Origin: Anaeramoeba flamelloides
Lineage: Eukaryota > Metamonada > Anaeramoebidae
Direction of reading: 5' to 3'
DNA length: 64,000 nt
Assembly: GCA_027625915.1 (NCBI GenBank)
Contig: JANTQA010000012.1
Coordinates: 7,834,501-7,898,500, forward strand
Positions 46,047 through 56,600 of this stretch are shown one piece after another (position 1 is the stretch's first letter; each line of letters begins with the position of its first letter). Made by a program: the position numbers and the translations under genes. The notes under the pieces were generated by a model. It saw only the letters and a program-made list of their open reading frames with translations, was not told where the DNA came from and did no database searches.

Positions 46047-47315
46047 ATGATGTACTCAATAGCAAACCAACCAAAAGACACATTTCGAAGAAGGATTACA
46101 AGATCCACAAAGCAGATGAATTGTCGAAATTCTGATACAAACTGCAATACGATTGGTATTTTCCAGTATTGTGATGTGACACTTCAAGACATCCTTGAGA
46201 AGGCACCAGAGCATATGGTGTATAATTCGTGCTTCCAATTTTACATTCCAATCGATGTGATCAGTTATTCCAATGAAAAGGTGATCAACCGATGCATCTG
46301 GGCAGCCAACAATAACAGATACAGCTCCAATACTGATCTTGTCCCTTTAATCATCCACTCATCCATTTATGTTCCGCCCAATGAGAAGAAGAAAAAGAAA
46401 AAGATCAATTGCCACGGCAACCCTGTGGGCCTTATTGTGTCTTTCCAATTTATCCCTGACCTCTCACCAAAGTATTTAATGAAAAGGAAAAATGGAATCA
46501 GATCACGGTATTGTTCAAAAAGCTCAGACAAAGTTGTTATGATTAGGGACGTGAATTACCTTCAAAGCCAATCCCAAGTCCCAACCAATTTCTTTGAGAT
46601 TGAAGATTTACCAAATTATGTCTCAAGTGTAACACCCCCGAAGGAAGAGTCCCAAAAGAACCATATGATCGAGACAGCAATGTTGGATAATTTTAATCCT
46701 AATTTGGCAATTGACTTTACACTATTAAATGGCAATTCAGCAATAAACAGAAAAAGAAAAAGCCAATTGATAAGCGTCTGTAAAAAAAAATCAAAGAAAA
46801 TTATACTCAGAAAAAGGGTCAAAAGCAACAAAAAACGAAAAAAAATAAATAAACAAACAAAAGTTAAAACAACAACAAAAAAAACAGAAACAGTAACAAA
46901 AAAAGAATTACAGGTACAAAAGGAAAACAAAAATGTGTTCCAACAAAACCATTCTCCCGAGGCAAATAATGAGCAAGAGATCAAAATCGTGAATACTAAT
47001 GAAAACGTTTCGTTTTTCAAAGAACAATTCCCAAACAATTGCAAGAACAATACTGGACTATCTGTAGACATTTTAAATTTACATTATGAAACAAGTGTTA
47101 GCACATCTGTAGAAACTACATATTTCTCAAGTGTAAACCATGATTTGTGGGATACATTTCAAGTTCCGACATTGTATTCTGATGATAGTGTTCTCTCTCC
47201 TTTGGAACAATACCAATTTGGTTTCAATAATGATTTCTCCTCTTTAAAGAATGATCTTGTCTTTGAAGAAATTCTTCCATATAGTTATGGATACGACAGT
47301 GCCTTTATTTATTAA
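46047..47315 (+). CDS. Rxt3-like domain protein, probably nuclear
   Basis: 422 aa from the ATG pair at 46047/46050; the frame extends upstream without an ATG. Residues about 55-185 contain IPIDVISYSNEKVINRCIWA followed by NNRYSSNTDLVPLIIHSS and, after a lysine run, GLIVSFQFIPDLSPKY. This pattern (V-x-x-R-x-hW, YxxDTDLV, hhHS) resembles the Rxt3 domain of histone-deacetylase complexes (R-x-xWGTDxYTDDSDxV...HSG). The middle (about 230-290) is highly basic and probably a nuclear localisation or DNA-contact region. The C-terminal 130 residues are acidic and Ser/Tyr-rich (YSDDSVLSPLEQYQF), possibly a transactivation-type tail. If the reading is right, it would be a chromatin-linked regulator. The domain call is from motif shape only. 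Confidence 0.6.
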   Translation: MMYSIANQPKDTFRRRITRSTKQMNCRNSDTNCNTIGIFQYCDVTLQDILEKAPEHMVYNSCFQFYIPIDVISYSNEKVINRCIWAANNNRYSSNTDLVPLIIHSSIYVPPNEKKKKKKINCHGNPVGLIVSFQFIPDLSPKYLMKRKNGIRSRYCSKSSDKVVMIRDVNYLQSQSQVPTNFFEIEDLPNYVSSVTPPKEESQKNHMIETAMLDNFNPNLAIDFTLLNGNSAINRKRKSQLISVCKKKSKKIILRKRVKSNKKRKKINKQTKVKTTTKKTETVTKKELQVQKENKNVFQQNHSPEANNEQEIKIVNTNENVSFFKEQFPNNCKNNTGLSVDILNLHYETSVSTSVETTYFSSVNHDLWDTFQVPTLYSDDSVLSPLEQYQFGFNNDFSSLKNDLVFEEILPYSYGYDSAFIY

Positions 47316-47985
47316 ACCATTTACAGTGTGCACACGACCGAGAGACGGTTTGCTGTAGACACCGATTTGATCAATTTTCGTTTAACTTTCCTTACATTTT
47401 CAATATTTGGGATTTTGATAAATACGCTTATGTCAAATTGTTGTAATAACATTGGATTTTTATATAATGTTGCTTTTTAAAAATATTACCATCCTTTTGG
47501 AGAGTGTTGCCATCATGCACACGGATAATAATAGGATGTATAGGACTATAAAACTTTTTCAAACTGATTTTATTTTTCATAGAATTATAATGTGATTTTT
47601 TTTAAACTTTTTATTATTATTTTTTTTTTTTTATTATTATTTGTTTATCCAATTTTATATCAAATGGTTAGAATTGTTTGAAATAGAAAATTTCCATTTA
47701 ATATTACCTATTAAATAATTAAATATTAGTAAAAACGTTCTTTTCAAATATATTATTTTATCAATATATTTTTAATTTTCTTTAACTATCTAAATAATTA
47801 TAACCTTTTAAATTTTATATTTTACTTTTTTTTTTTTTTTTGATATTACAGTCCAAAGTCTGATTTGATTTTTTTTTCTTTATCAAGTTTCATTTTTCGA
47901 TTTAATTTTTTTAAAATCTGAAACAGAAAGATGATCTTCAGTAAAAAAAATCAATAAATGATTATTCTTTACAATATTAGTTAAA
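47316..47985. other. Gene-free 3' flank
   Basis: Probable 3' untranslated sequence of the preceding gene, then AT-rich DNA with poly-T runs. Nothing recognised. Confidence 0.5.
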
Positions 47986-48510
47986 ACATCAATGTTTTTA
48001 AAAAATAGAGTTTTTAAAATTTTAAAGATAAATAAAAAGTTATATATGTTTATCCCTTTTTAAATAATGGTAAATTTAATATCTGATTATTGTTATAGAG
48101 TAATAAGAAGTTTAATTAATGAATTATTTTTCCAACAAATTATTGGTGTGCACCAAACAATTTTATTTTGAAAATAGATTCAAACTCAAAAATCAAAAAG
48201 GGTATATCGTTTACTATAGTCAGTTTCAAATTTAAGGCGCAAACTATTAACAAAATCTAAAGCACAAAAAAATCTCAAATTAAGGCATAAAATTTGGAAT
48301 TTTTTTTTACAAATAATTTTACTATAATCTGAATTTGGTGTCTTAATTTGGAATTTTTATTATACATTAAATTTTGTTGATAGTAAGTGCCTTAAATTTG
48401 GAACTGGCTGTATAACAAGAATATGGATAAATATATCGAACTATTTATTTATCTCCAAAATTGTTAAACCTTTTTATTACAATATTCCTAATTTACCTTT
48501 GTGATGTTTT
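47986..48510. mobile_element. Decayed CACAAGAG-family MITE with MITE A inside
   Basis: Left part (AAAAAATAGAGTTTTTAAAAT, AGATAAATAAAAAGTT, TAATATCTGATTATT, GGTGTGCACCAAACAATTTTAT) and right part (GGATAAATATATCGAACTATTTATTTATC) match the element at 51291-51666 in order. They are separated by MITE A copy 2. Confidence 0.7.
48217..48410. mobile_element. Tc1/mariner-type MITE A, copy 2
   Basis: TAGTCAGTTTCAAATTTAAGG to the inverse CCTTAAATTTGGAACTGGCTG, flanked by TA (48215-48216, 48411-48412). About 75-80 percent like copy 1 by eye. The uninterrupted host site is visible at 51567-51580 (gtttactattac). Confidence 0.8.
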
Positions 48511-49284
48511 GTTCTTTAACAATAAAAAGAATTTCAAGAACCCAAAAAAAAAAAAAAAAATCAAAATATCTGAACGATTTACAAATGACTTAAAATAAAA
48601 TCAGGGGAAAGCGGCAATCTCTTGTAAATGTTTTCAAAAACATTTTTGTCTATCGAATTATTGATATTTTTTTTTTTTTTTTTTTTTAATATAACATTTC
48701 TTAATATATACAAAAAAAAAAATAGAATCATAAAGATAAAATTTGATTCATAAAAACTTTTTGTTTGACTTGAAATGTCTATAAATATAAAATATAATAA
48801 ATTAGAGATTTATTTAGAAAATCACAAATCACCCAATTATCATTGAATTATAATTTTGGTTGAAAATTGAAAGTACATCCGTTCCAAAACATGTATGTTT
48901 TTTTATCTGAATCAAACTTTGGTTAAGGTTTAGATTTTTTTATTATTTAAATATAGGGGGGGGGGGGTATAGTTAAAAAAAAAAAAATACAAATGAGATG
49001 GTATGAAAGAATTTTAGCTGATATTAGAAATTTTTGATTTGAGAACACAATGTGTGTTTTTAACCACAGATATTTGATCAGAAATAGTTTAAATTTTACT
49101 CTTGAAACAATGAATTTTTTTTTAATCATTTCACAAGATATTTTGTTAGATTAACTCATTTCTGAAATTATTTATTCATCTATAAAGGTTATATATTATT
49201 CTCATATTTATTTGGGTAAGATTATTTTTCTATCCAAAAATCAACCAAGTTGAAAATACAGAGTAACCTTGGGAAAAAATGATT

Positions 49285-49337
<53 letters not shown>

Positions 49338-51290
49338 TTCTTACAATGGTAAGAGATTGTTATTATCTAATTTTTCTGTTTTTTTTTTTTTATAAATTTC
49401 TGACTTACCAAAAGTCCTGAATTCAAGTATTAATCAAATAAGGGTTTTTTTCAAATAAGAAAACGATTTTTAAACATTAATACTTGTTTTTTTTTCCTAA
49501 AAAACCTAAATTACTCATGTTACATAAATAATATTACCAAAAAAGAGATATTTTTAGGTTTAAATTTGTAATCTCAAAAAAAAAAAACATTTAACACTAT
49601 AATTGAACTATATCTAACAAAATTAAAACTAAGAAAGCAAATTTTAGAGAAAAAAAAGTCAAAATAATTTTCTTCTTGATTAATTATATACTTCTTTTTG
49701 TAGAATTATTTTGAATCCAAATAATTACATTTAATTATTTTTATGGTTGAGAACTTATTCAAAAATGAGGTAGAGTCGTATAAAGAAATCATGAATTGTA
49801 AACAATATCACAGTATATATATATATATATATAAACCCCAACTCAAAATTTTTAACAAACCAAAATTCGATTTGTGAAGAAAAAAAAAATATTTAATCAA
49901 TTCACAAAGAAATGCCAAATTAGAATCATTCACTAATTGAAATGTTAACATATGTTTATAAATTACAATAATCACAAAACAAAAAATAAATAATCATCAA
50001 TACAAATAAATCAAAGGGTGTTAAAAATTTTGGAGAGAGCAAAATATATATATATATATATTGGTATATTTGTTGAAATTCTATTAGGAATATTGATCGA
50101 TCAAATGGCCAGATATTATCCATTAATTTTATTTAGTTTCTTCTATTTGGAACAACTCAACTTTGACATAATACCAATTTGTGAAAAAAATTTTGATCGA
50201 AAGAAACAAGTTACGTAATTCAAAAAATGTAATAAAAAAAAAACTAAGAGATGAAAAAATGTTTTTCCATAATTTTCAAAAATCAAAATTTTATCCAATT
50301 TGAATGAAATTATATTATTATGATCTGGTGAAACATTTTAGCTGTGTGGAAAATTTTGAATTTTGGTTTATATATATATATAACATTCTAAAAGAAAAAC
50401 TATGTTAAAAGGTCAAAATCATCAAAGATCATTACTATTATATGTGAAAAAAAAAAAAAAAATCAACATGTAAGTTTAAATATAACAAAAGAAACAATGT
50501 TTTTTAATATTATAATGTGTTTACTTTGATTTTTTTTTAATTCCTTTTCCAAATCTAAAAATAGAACTCCCAAATAATAGTATGATAATATTTTAGTTTT
50601 TAATAATTCATCTTAAAAACTTCCAAAGAGTAACTATTTTTATTTTTTTTAATTTCGAAGATTAACCCAATAACCATCAACATAAAAGTTCAGAGACTGA
50701 TTATTTTGTTTCATTTTGATAAAACCTATTTTAATATGAATATGTTTCCAATATTTTAGAAATAATTTTATAAATTAATTGTTTCTGTAATTATTTAATT
50801 TTTTTATCAAGAAATCTACATTTCGCCTCAGATTTAAGAAAGGTATTTTGCAACTTTGGATTCAGAATATTGATAATTAAACCTTAAAATTGTGTCGAAA
50901 TGCAGATTTTATTCTAAAATTGTTGGGGTTTTTACTAATACCCCGATCATTTTTAATTGATAGGATAACCAAATATTACTACTTGACAAAAATCTATTTT
51001 TAAGAGAACATTTGAACCAGGTAGCCCCAATGTTATTAAACCCAATAACAACATACTTTGGTAATAGACTTCTCCTTGGTAGAAGTTAATCCCTTAAAAA
51101 AGAAAAAAAAGGAAGAATATTTTTAAATTATAAGTTTGAAAATGTTAAAGAAAAAAAAGTCTGATAGAAACTTTATGGTCAACAGCATAGATAATGTGAT
51201 TTTTTAATATTAGAGCTATTTCTTGAGGGTTTTTCAAATGATCTTCATTTTTTAGATTAGAAAATCCTGATTATATTTCTTTTTCATTTC
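48511..51290. other. Gene-free stretch with microsatellites
   Basis: (TA)n at 49292-49330, 49814-49832 and 50045-50060; an 11-G run at 48957-48967, the longest G tract in the window. Sequence near 50020-50220 resembles 10700-10870 inside M1 (TTGATCGATCAAATG and flanks), so a decayed related element probably lies at about 49840-50360. No gene recognised. Confidence 0.5.
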
Positions 51291-51666
51291 CACAAGAGTA
51301 AATATGAATGTTGTAAAAAATAGAGTTTTTCAAATTTTTCGGATAAATAAAGAGTTCCATACATTTATCCAAATTTTGGGAATAGTAAATATAATATCTG
51401 ATTATTTTAATAGACTAATAATAATTTTAATCGAAAAATCGTTTGGTGAACACCAATCTTTCAAATAATTTAAAAAAAAATCATTTTTCAAACAAAGTTT
51501 TAGTGTTCACCAAACGATTTTATATTGAAAATCCATTTAAGCTTAAAAATCAGAACGGGTCTTATGTTTACTATTACCAAAATTTTGATAAAGGCATGGA
51601 ACTCTTTATTTATCCGAAAATTTTGAAAAACTCTATTTTTTATAACATTCTATATTTACTCTTGTG
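51291..51666. mobile_element. CACAAGAG-family MITE (376 bp)
   Basis: CACAAGAGTAAATATGAATG and its inverse at the right end; the direct flank is TC on both sides (51289-51290, 51667-51668). The interior is palindromic around CGTTTGGTGAACACCAA and its inverse. The 96-aa open frame across it is an accident of the palindrome. Confidence 0.85.
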
Positions 51667-51853
51667 TCCATGTTTCTTCAGAGATTTTTGCGTTTACATT
51701 ATGTTAATTTTTCTTTTTCATTTTTCATTTTAAAAATACAATAAAAATGCTTTTTGATCCCTATTGTTGAATATTTTTGTGAACATGACTTTACAATTTA
51801 AATGAGATTGATTCAAAATTTTTTGAGAGAACGGGGTAACTAAAAACTTACTA

Positions 51854-52329
51854 TAGTCAAAATAAAGTGTGTAAAAAAATTTAATCCTTGTTTCAAAATA
51901 AAAAGCGTGTTTTTTTGTTATAGAAGACCTAATACCTTATTCAATAAAAGAAACCAACAATAAACACGAAATTAATCTGGTATTGGTTTCTTAAAGTTCT
52001 ATTATTCAAATGGAAATTCGAAAAATGAAGGATCAAATTGCAAAATTTATCTCAAAAAATAGAGTAAATTTGAGATAAATTTTAATTCAAAAAAAAAATT
52101 TCAGAAATATTGAGTAAATTAAGAAAAGTATGAAAAATTTTGAACACATTGCATTCCTAATTTAAATTTTACTTAAAATATCCAGACGTTAACATTTAAA
52201 ATTGATTTGAACTTAGGTATACTATTTGGTTATAAATTGAAGGTTGCATTGGTAAAACAAGAAAAAAAACACCGATTATATTTTGAAACTCGGATTATAG
52301 TACTTCAGCATGCATTATTTTGATCGCTG
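51854..52329. mobile_element. Element F, copy 2 (476 bp, TA-flanked)
   Basis: TA at 51852-51853 and 52330-52331. Left TAGTCAAAATAAAGTGTG; right inverted CAGCGATCAAAATAATGC; then GTTTCAAAATA-type subterminal repeats on both sides. Internal blocks are shared with the other F copies. TA target and CAG start fit Tc1/mariner-type MITEs. Confidence 0.75.
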
Positions 52330-52389
52330 TAGTTGATAATTTTTAACAATCAGATTCCTCAAAATCACAATCTTGAAAAAATCTATACT

Positions 52390-52585
52390 ACCAGTTCCAC
52401 TTTTAAGTCACAAACTTTCAAAGTAATTTCAGGCACAATAAAAATCTCAAATTAAAGCACATTTTCTGGAATTTTTTTTTTCCAAGATATTTTACCAAAA
52501 TTTGAATTTTGTACCTTAATTTAAGTTTATTTTTGATGTCTTAAATTTTGTTGAAAGTTTGTTCCTTAAATTTGAAACTCACTTT
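52390..52585. mobile_element. Tc1/mariner-type MITE A, copy 3 (decayed)
   Basis: CAGTTCCACTTTTAAGTCACAA on the left and, on the right, GTTTGTTCCTTAAATTTGAAACT, with AAATCTCAAATTAAAGCAC inside, matching copy 1 in order. Ends are approximate. Confidence 0.65.
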
Positions 52586-53697
52586 ATTCAGTTTTCATAA
52601 AATTCGAATTTTTCTAAGACTTCAGAAGAAAACATTCCAATTTTTTTTTTCCTTTCCTATTTTAAAAATATTTCTGAAACAGTTTGGAAGAAAGATTGAA
52701 TTGGGACAAATGAGAAAAGGGGTTGTTAAGGTTTTTTGGTCTTTGAAGTAAACTCTTTTGTAAACAGAGTTAGAATTTAAAAATGGTAAAATTACTGTAT
52801 AATTTTTAGTCAGGTTGATCAATTGGGAATTCCTGAAACAAAAACAAAAAATAAAAAAAAGCGATCGAAATTTTATTGGAATGTTATTGGAATAATAACC
52901 ATAACCCAACTTATATTCAAAAAAAGATTCACTTTATGGGAGAACCAAAAACCTGTTATTCCTTTAGATAGTGATTTTGGGTAATAAAAAAGAAAATTTT
53001 TTTGTAATTACAAATATTATGAAAATTTTGTTCTGAACAACATTTTCAATTCTACACAGCCAAAGTTTTTCTAATTTGTCACAATTCTTGTTTTTTTGAC
53101 ATAAATTATTAAAGCAAAATAGAAATTACAGAAAACAGCTTTGGCAATGGGATCGTTTTGTTTTAACTTTTGATCGCATTTGCCTAAGGCAATTCAACTT
53201 TTCGAACTTAACTCGCAATCTTCATTTCCAAATTGCAATCAGGAAATTTTAGAATTTTTGGTTTTTTAAAAAGCTTCCAATTTCAAAAATTTGTTTTGAA
53301 TAGAGGTTCTATTATTTTTCATTTTTGAGTCATTGGAAAAAGTTAGATTTAAAAAAAAAAAATAAACACAAAAAATTATTATTTACTAGAAAAATAATTT
53401 ATGTATATCCTCTTTTCCCAAAACACAAAAAATACATTTCTTTTCATTTTCGAACCAGTTAAAAAGAATCTCTCAAAAATCACTGAACAAAATGTTGAAG
53501 TTTTCTTACAAGTATTTAAATTTCGAATTAGGGAAAATTTTCACTTCCTTTTTCAATTTTAATTGATCAACCACAACCACAAATCACACTTTGTCTCTTT
53601 GAAAACTCTTTTTGTAAAAAACACTGTCAAAACGAAATTAAAATTTTTTCCATTGTCCAAACATTTTTTTACTTTTTATTTTGTTTTTAATTGGTGA
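52586..53697. other. Gene-free stretch upstream of the CADG gene
   Basis: No gene recognised. Bases 53500-53660 (TTTTCACTTCCTTTTT; CTCTTTTTGTAAAAAACACTG) resemble segments at 12050 and 54040 inside or beside element E. The last 100 bp should hold the promoter. Confidence 0.45.
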
Positions 53698-56600
53698 ATG
53701 CGAACAAATAAAATAATTTATTGGTTTTGGATCCTTTTTCTTGTTGTTGCAATCAAACAAGGTAATTATTTTAAATTCTTTCTAGTTTGTTGCTTTTTAA
53801 CCTTATTCTTTTCACACTTTATGGTTGTTAACAAAAAGTAACACTGGTAAAAATGTAAACATGATTCTTAATTGCATATCTTAAAAAAACCGACAATAAA
53901 AAGTAAGGCAAATTAAGAAAAGAAAAAATAAAGTTAAATACCAAACGGAGGACTCAAAACAACAAAAGATTTTATATTCTTCTTTGTACAATGGAATTTT
54001 CTAAATTAATTTTTGAATATTGAAATGGAAAAAAACTTTCACTTCCTTTTTAAGATTCTATAATATACCGAGTTTTTCAATTAAATAGACTTTAGTTTAA
54101 AAACTCTATTTGTAAAAGGAAATTGAAAATTTTTCCCATTTGTAATTCAAATATCAGTATAAATTTTTGGAAAATCTTGACTATTTTTACGATCTCCAAA
54201 ACCACGACTATATCAATAATTTCGATAAAAAAGGAAACACACAATTTTCGTTGATTTGGTTGAAAATAAGGTTATGAATTATTCTTACTGTTGACGAAAT
54301 AATCCGTGCAGACTAGGAAAATAGTGTGTTTTCAAAATAAAAAGAGTGATTCTTTTTTTGTTATAGAAGTCCTATACCTTAACCGATCAAAGAAACCAAC
54401 AATAAACTTTAAATATAGTAATGATTTCAAAAAGTTCTACCATGAAAAAGGATATGCTAAAAATTAAGGATCAAATTACAAAATTTATCTCAAAAAATAC
54501 AGATAATTTTAGATACTATAATTTTCTAATTAAAAATTAAAAATTTTTAGTTCACATTCCCAAATATTTTTCTCTAGTTTATAAGTCGAAAGAAAATCCA
54601 AAGATCTTGACAAAATCTTTTAGAAATGAGACTTTTAGTACAATAAATTAAACTTCCTTCTTGAATCCTAAGATAAAATTTTTACTCTGCTAATTTGGTT
54701 GTGCCAAATAATTGTAATATTCAGATGGGAAATTGAAATAAAAATTTTCATTTATTAATTCCAAAATAACAGTAATATTTTTATCAATCAAAAAAACAAA
54801 AAAAATCATAAAAATTGAGAAAATTACAAACAAAATTCAATTCATAATTTCAAACTTTCTCAAAATATCAAGGAGTTTACGTTCAAAATTGATTTGGACT
54901 TAGGTATAGTATTGGGTGTGAATTGAATTAGATTTTACATTGAATCAAGAAGAAAAAAAAGCAGGGCTTTTATTTGACAGATGGGTTTTATGCTCGGAAA
55001 AAGGTAGTTTGACCCACTGTAAAAGTTCGTTTGTTTCGACCTATTAATTGATTTTTCTTTTTCGTTTTCAATAATACCGACAATTAAAAACCGTGCTGAA
55101 CTTTTTTTTCCCTCTTTCACTTTTTTCTCTCCAATAGCTGTCTTCTTTTGTTTGAATAAACCAACCGAAAACAAGAAATTTGAAAACTTTTTTTTTTTTT
55201 TTTTTGGTGGATTTTAACTAACAAGAAAAACGACTAAAACATTCAACTATTTTCATAGACACTCCCAAAAAATAAACATTTAAAACCTTCAAAATGCTTT
55301 ACAGTGGTCAAAATAATGCGTGAAAAAAGTCTTTAATCCATATTTCAAAATATAATACGTGCTTTTTTTTCTTCTTGATTCAATGTAAAATCTAATTCAA
55401 TTCACACCCAATACTATACCTAAGTCCAAATCAATTTTGAAAGTAAACCCCTTGATATTTTCAGTAAATTTTAAATTAGGAAAGCAATTAGTTAAAAACT
55501 TTTTGGTTGTATTTCCATTTTTATACCTTAAAAACCTACTTTGAAAACATTTTTTTTTTTTCCGACAAACGTCTTGCTGTCAACTAATTTACAAGTTTTC
55601 TTTGTATTTAAACAAATAAAATTCTTTCTTCAAAGCCCATAAAAACATTTTCAAAAATTGGAAAGTGAAGTAAAAAGTTGAAAACATTTTTGTGAATTTA
55701 TCAGTATATACAAAAAATTCAATTTAATCAAAAAAAAAAATAAAACAAATTTCCACAATATCCAATCTAAGAAAAAAAAGTGAAGAAACAAAAACAGAAA
55801 ATTTATAAAATATTTTAATTATTAATTTGAATTGAATAAAAAATTAATAAAATCAAAATATTCAATCTGGAAAGAAAAAAAAATATTTGTCTGAAAAAAC
55901 GTAAAAAAAAAAAAAAAAAAATATTCAAATATAAAAAAAAAATTATTCCACCAAAAAAAAATAAAAAAAATATATTCAATTAGAAATAAAAAAAATAAAT
56001 TCAAATCAAAAATATACACAAGAAATAAAAATAAAAATAAACAAAAAATAAAATAAATTAAATAATTTCTCAAAATATTCAATCAAAAAATAAAAAAATA
56101 AAAAAATATAAAGTTCAAAATGATTGCACTCCAACATCTGTATCTGCACCAGGGTTAATTGAATCTTTAAGCGATAAACAGGAATTTCCCGATGTCTCAA
56201 TTTCACCAACTGATGGTTCAACTGTTATTGTATTCGGTGATGAAAAACTTGATGATGATGGTTATGGGATTGGATGTATGATTATGAATTCAGATTGGGA
56301 GGTTCAAAAAACAAGATTTCTGATTAATAGCGAAACAAAAAACGATCAAACAAATCCAAGAGTAGCACATTTCCCCGATGGGAAATTCCTTGTTATATGG
56401 CATAATTCTGGTGATAAAGAGATCTATGGAAGGGTTGTATCGTCAGATGGAACGACCTTTTCAGGCGAAATTACGATTTCACAGGATAGTGGCGATTGCT
56501 TCTATTCAGAAATCTCGATGTTTGATGATGGAACTGCAATTGTTATTTGGGCATTGGACAACGAATTGAAAGGGAGATTTGTATATTCAGATGCAACGAT

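Noticed and set aside
45644-46147. Minus-strand frame of 167 codons
   Set aside because: Hydrophobic, Phe-rich antisense that overlaps the start of the Rxt3-like gene; no motifs.
51443-51733. Plus-strand frame of 96 codons
   Set aside because: Runs through the palindromic interior of the CACAAGAG-family MITE; palindromes with few stops readily give such frames.
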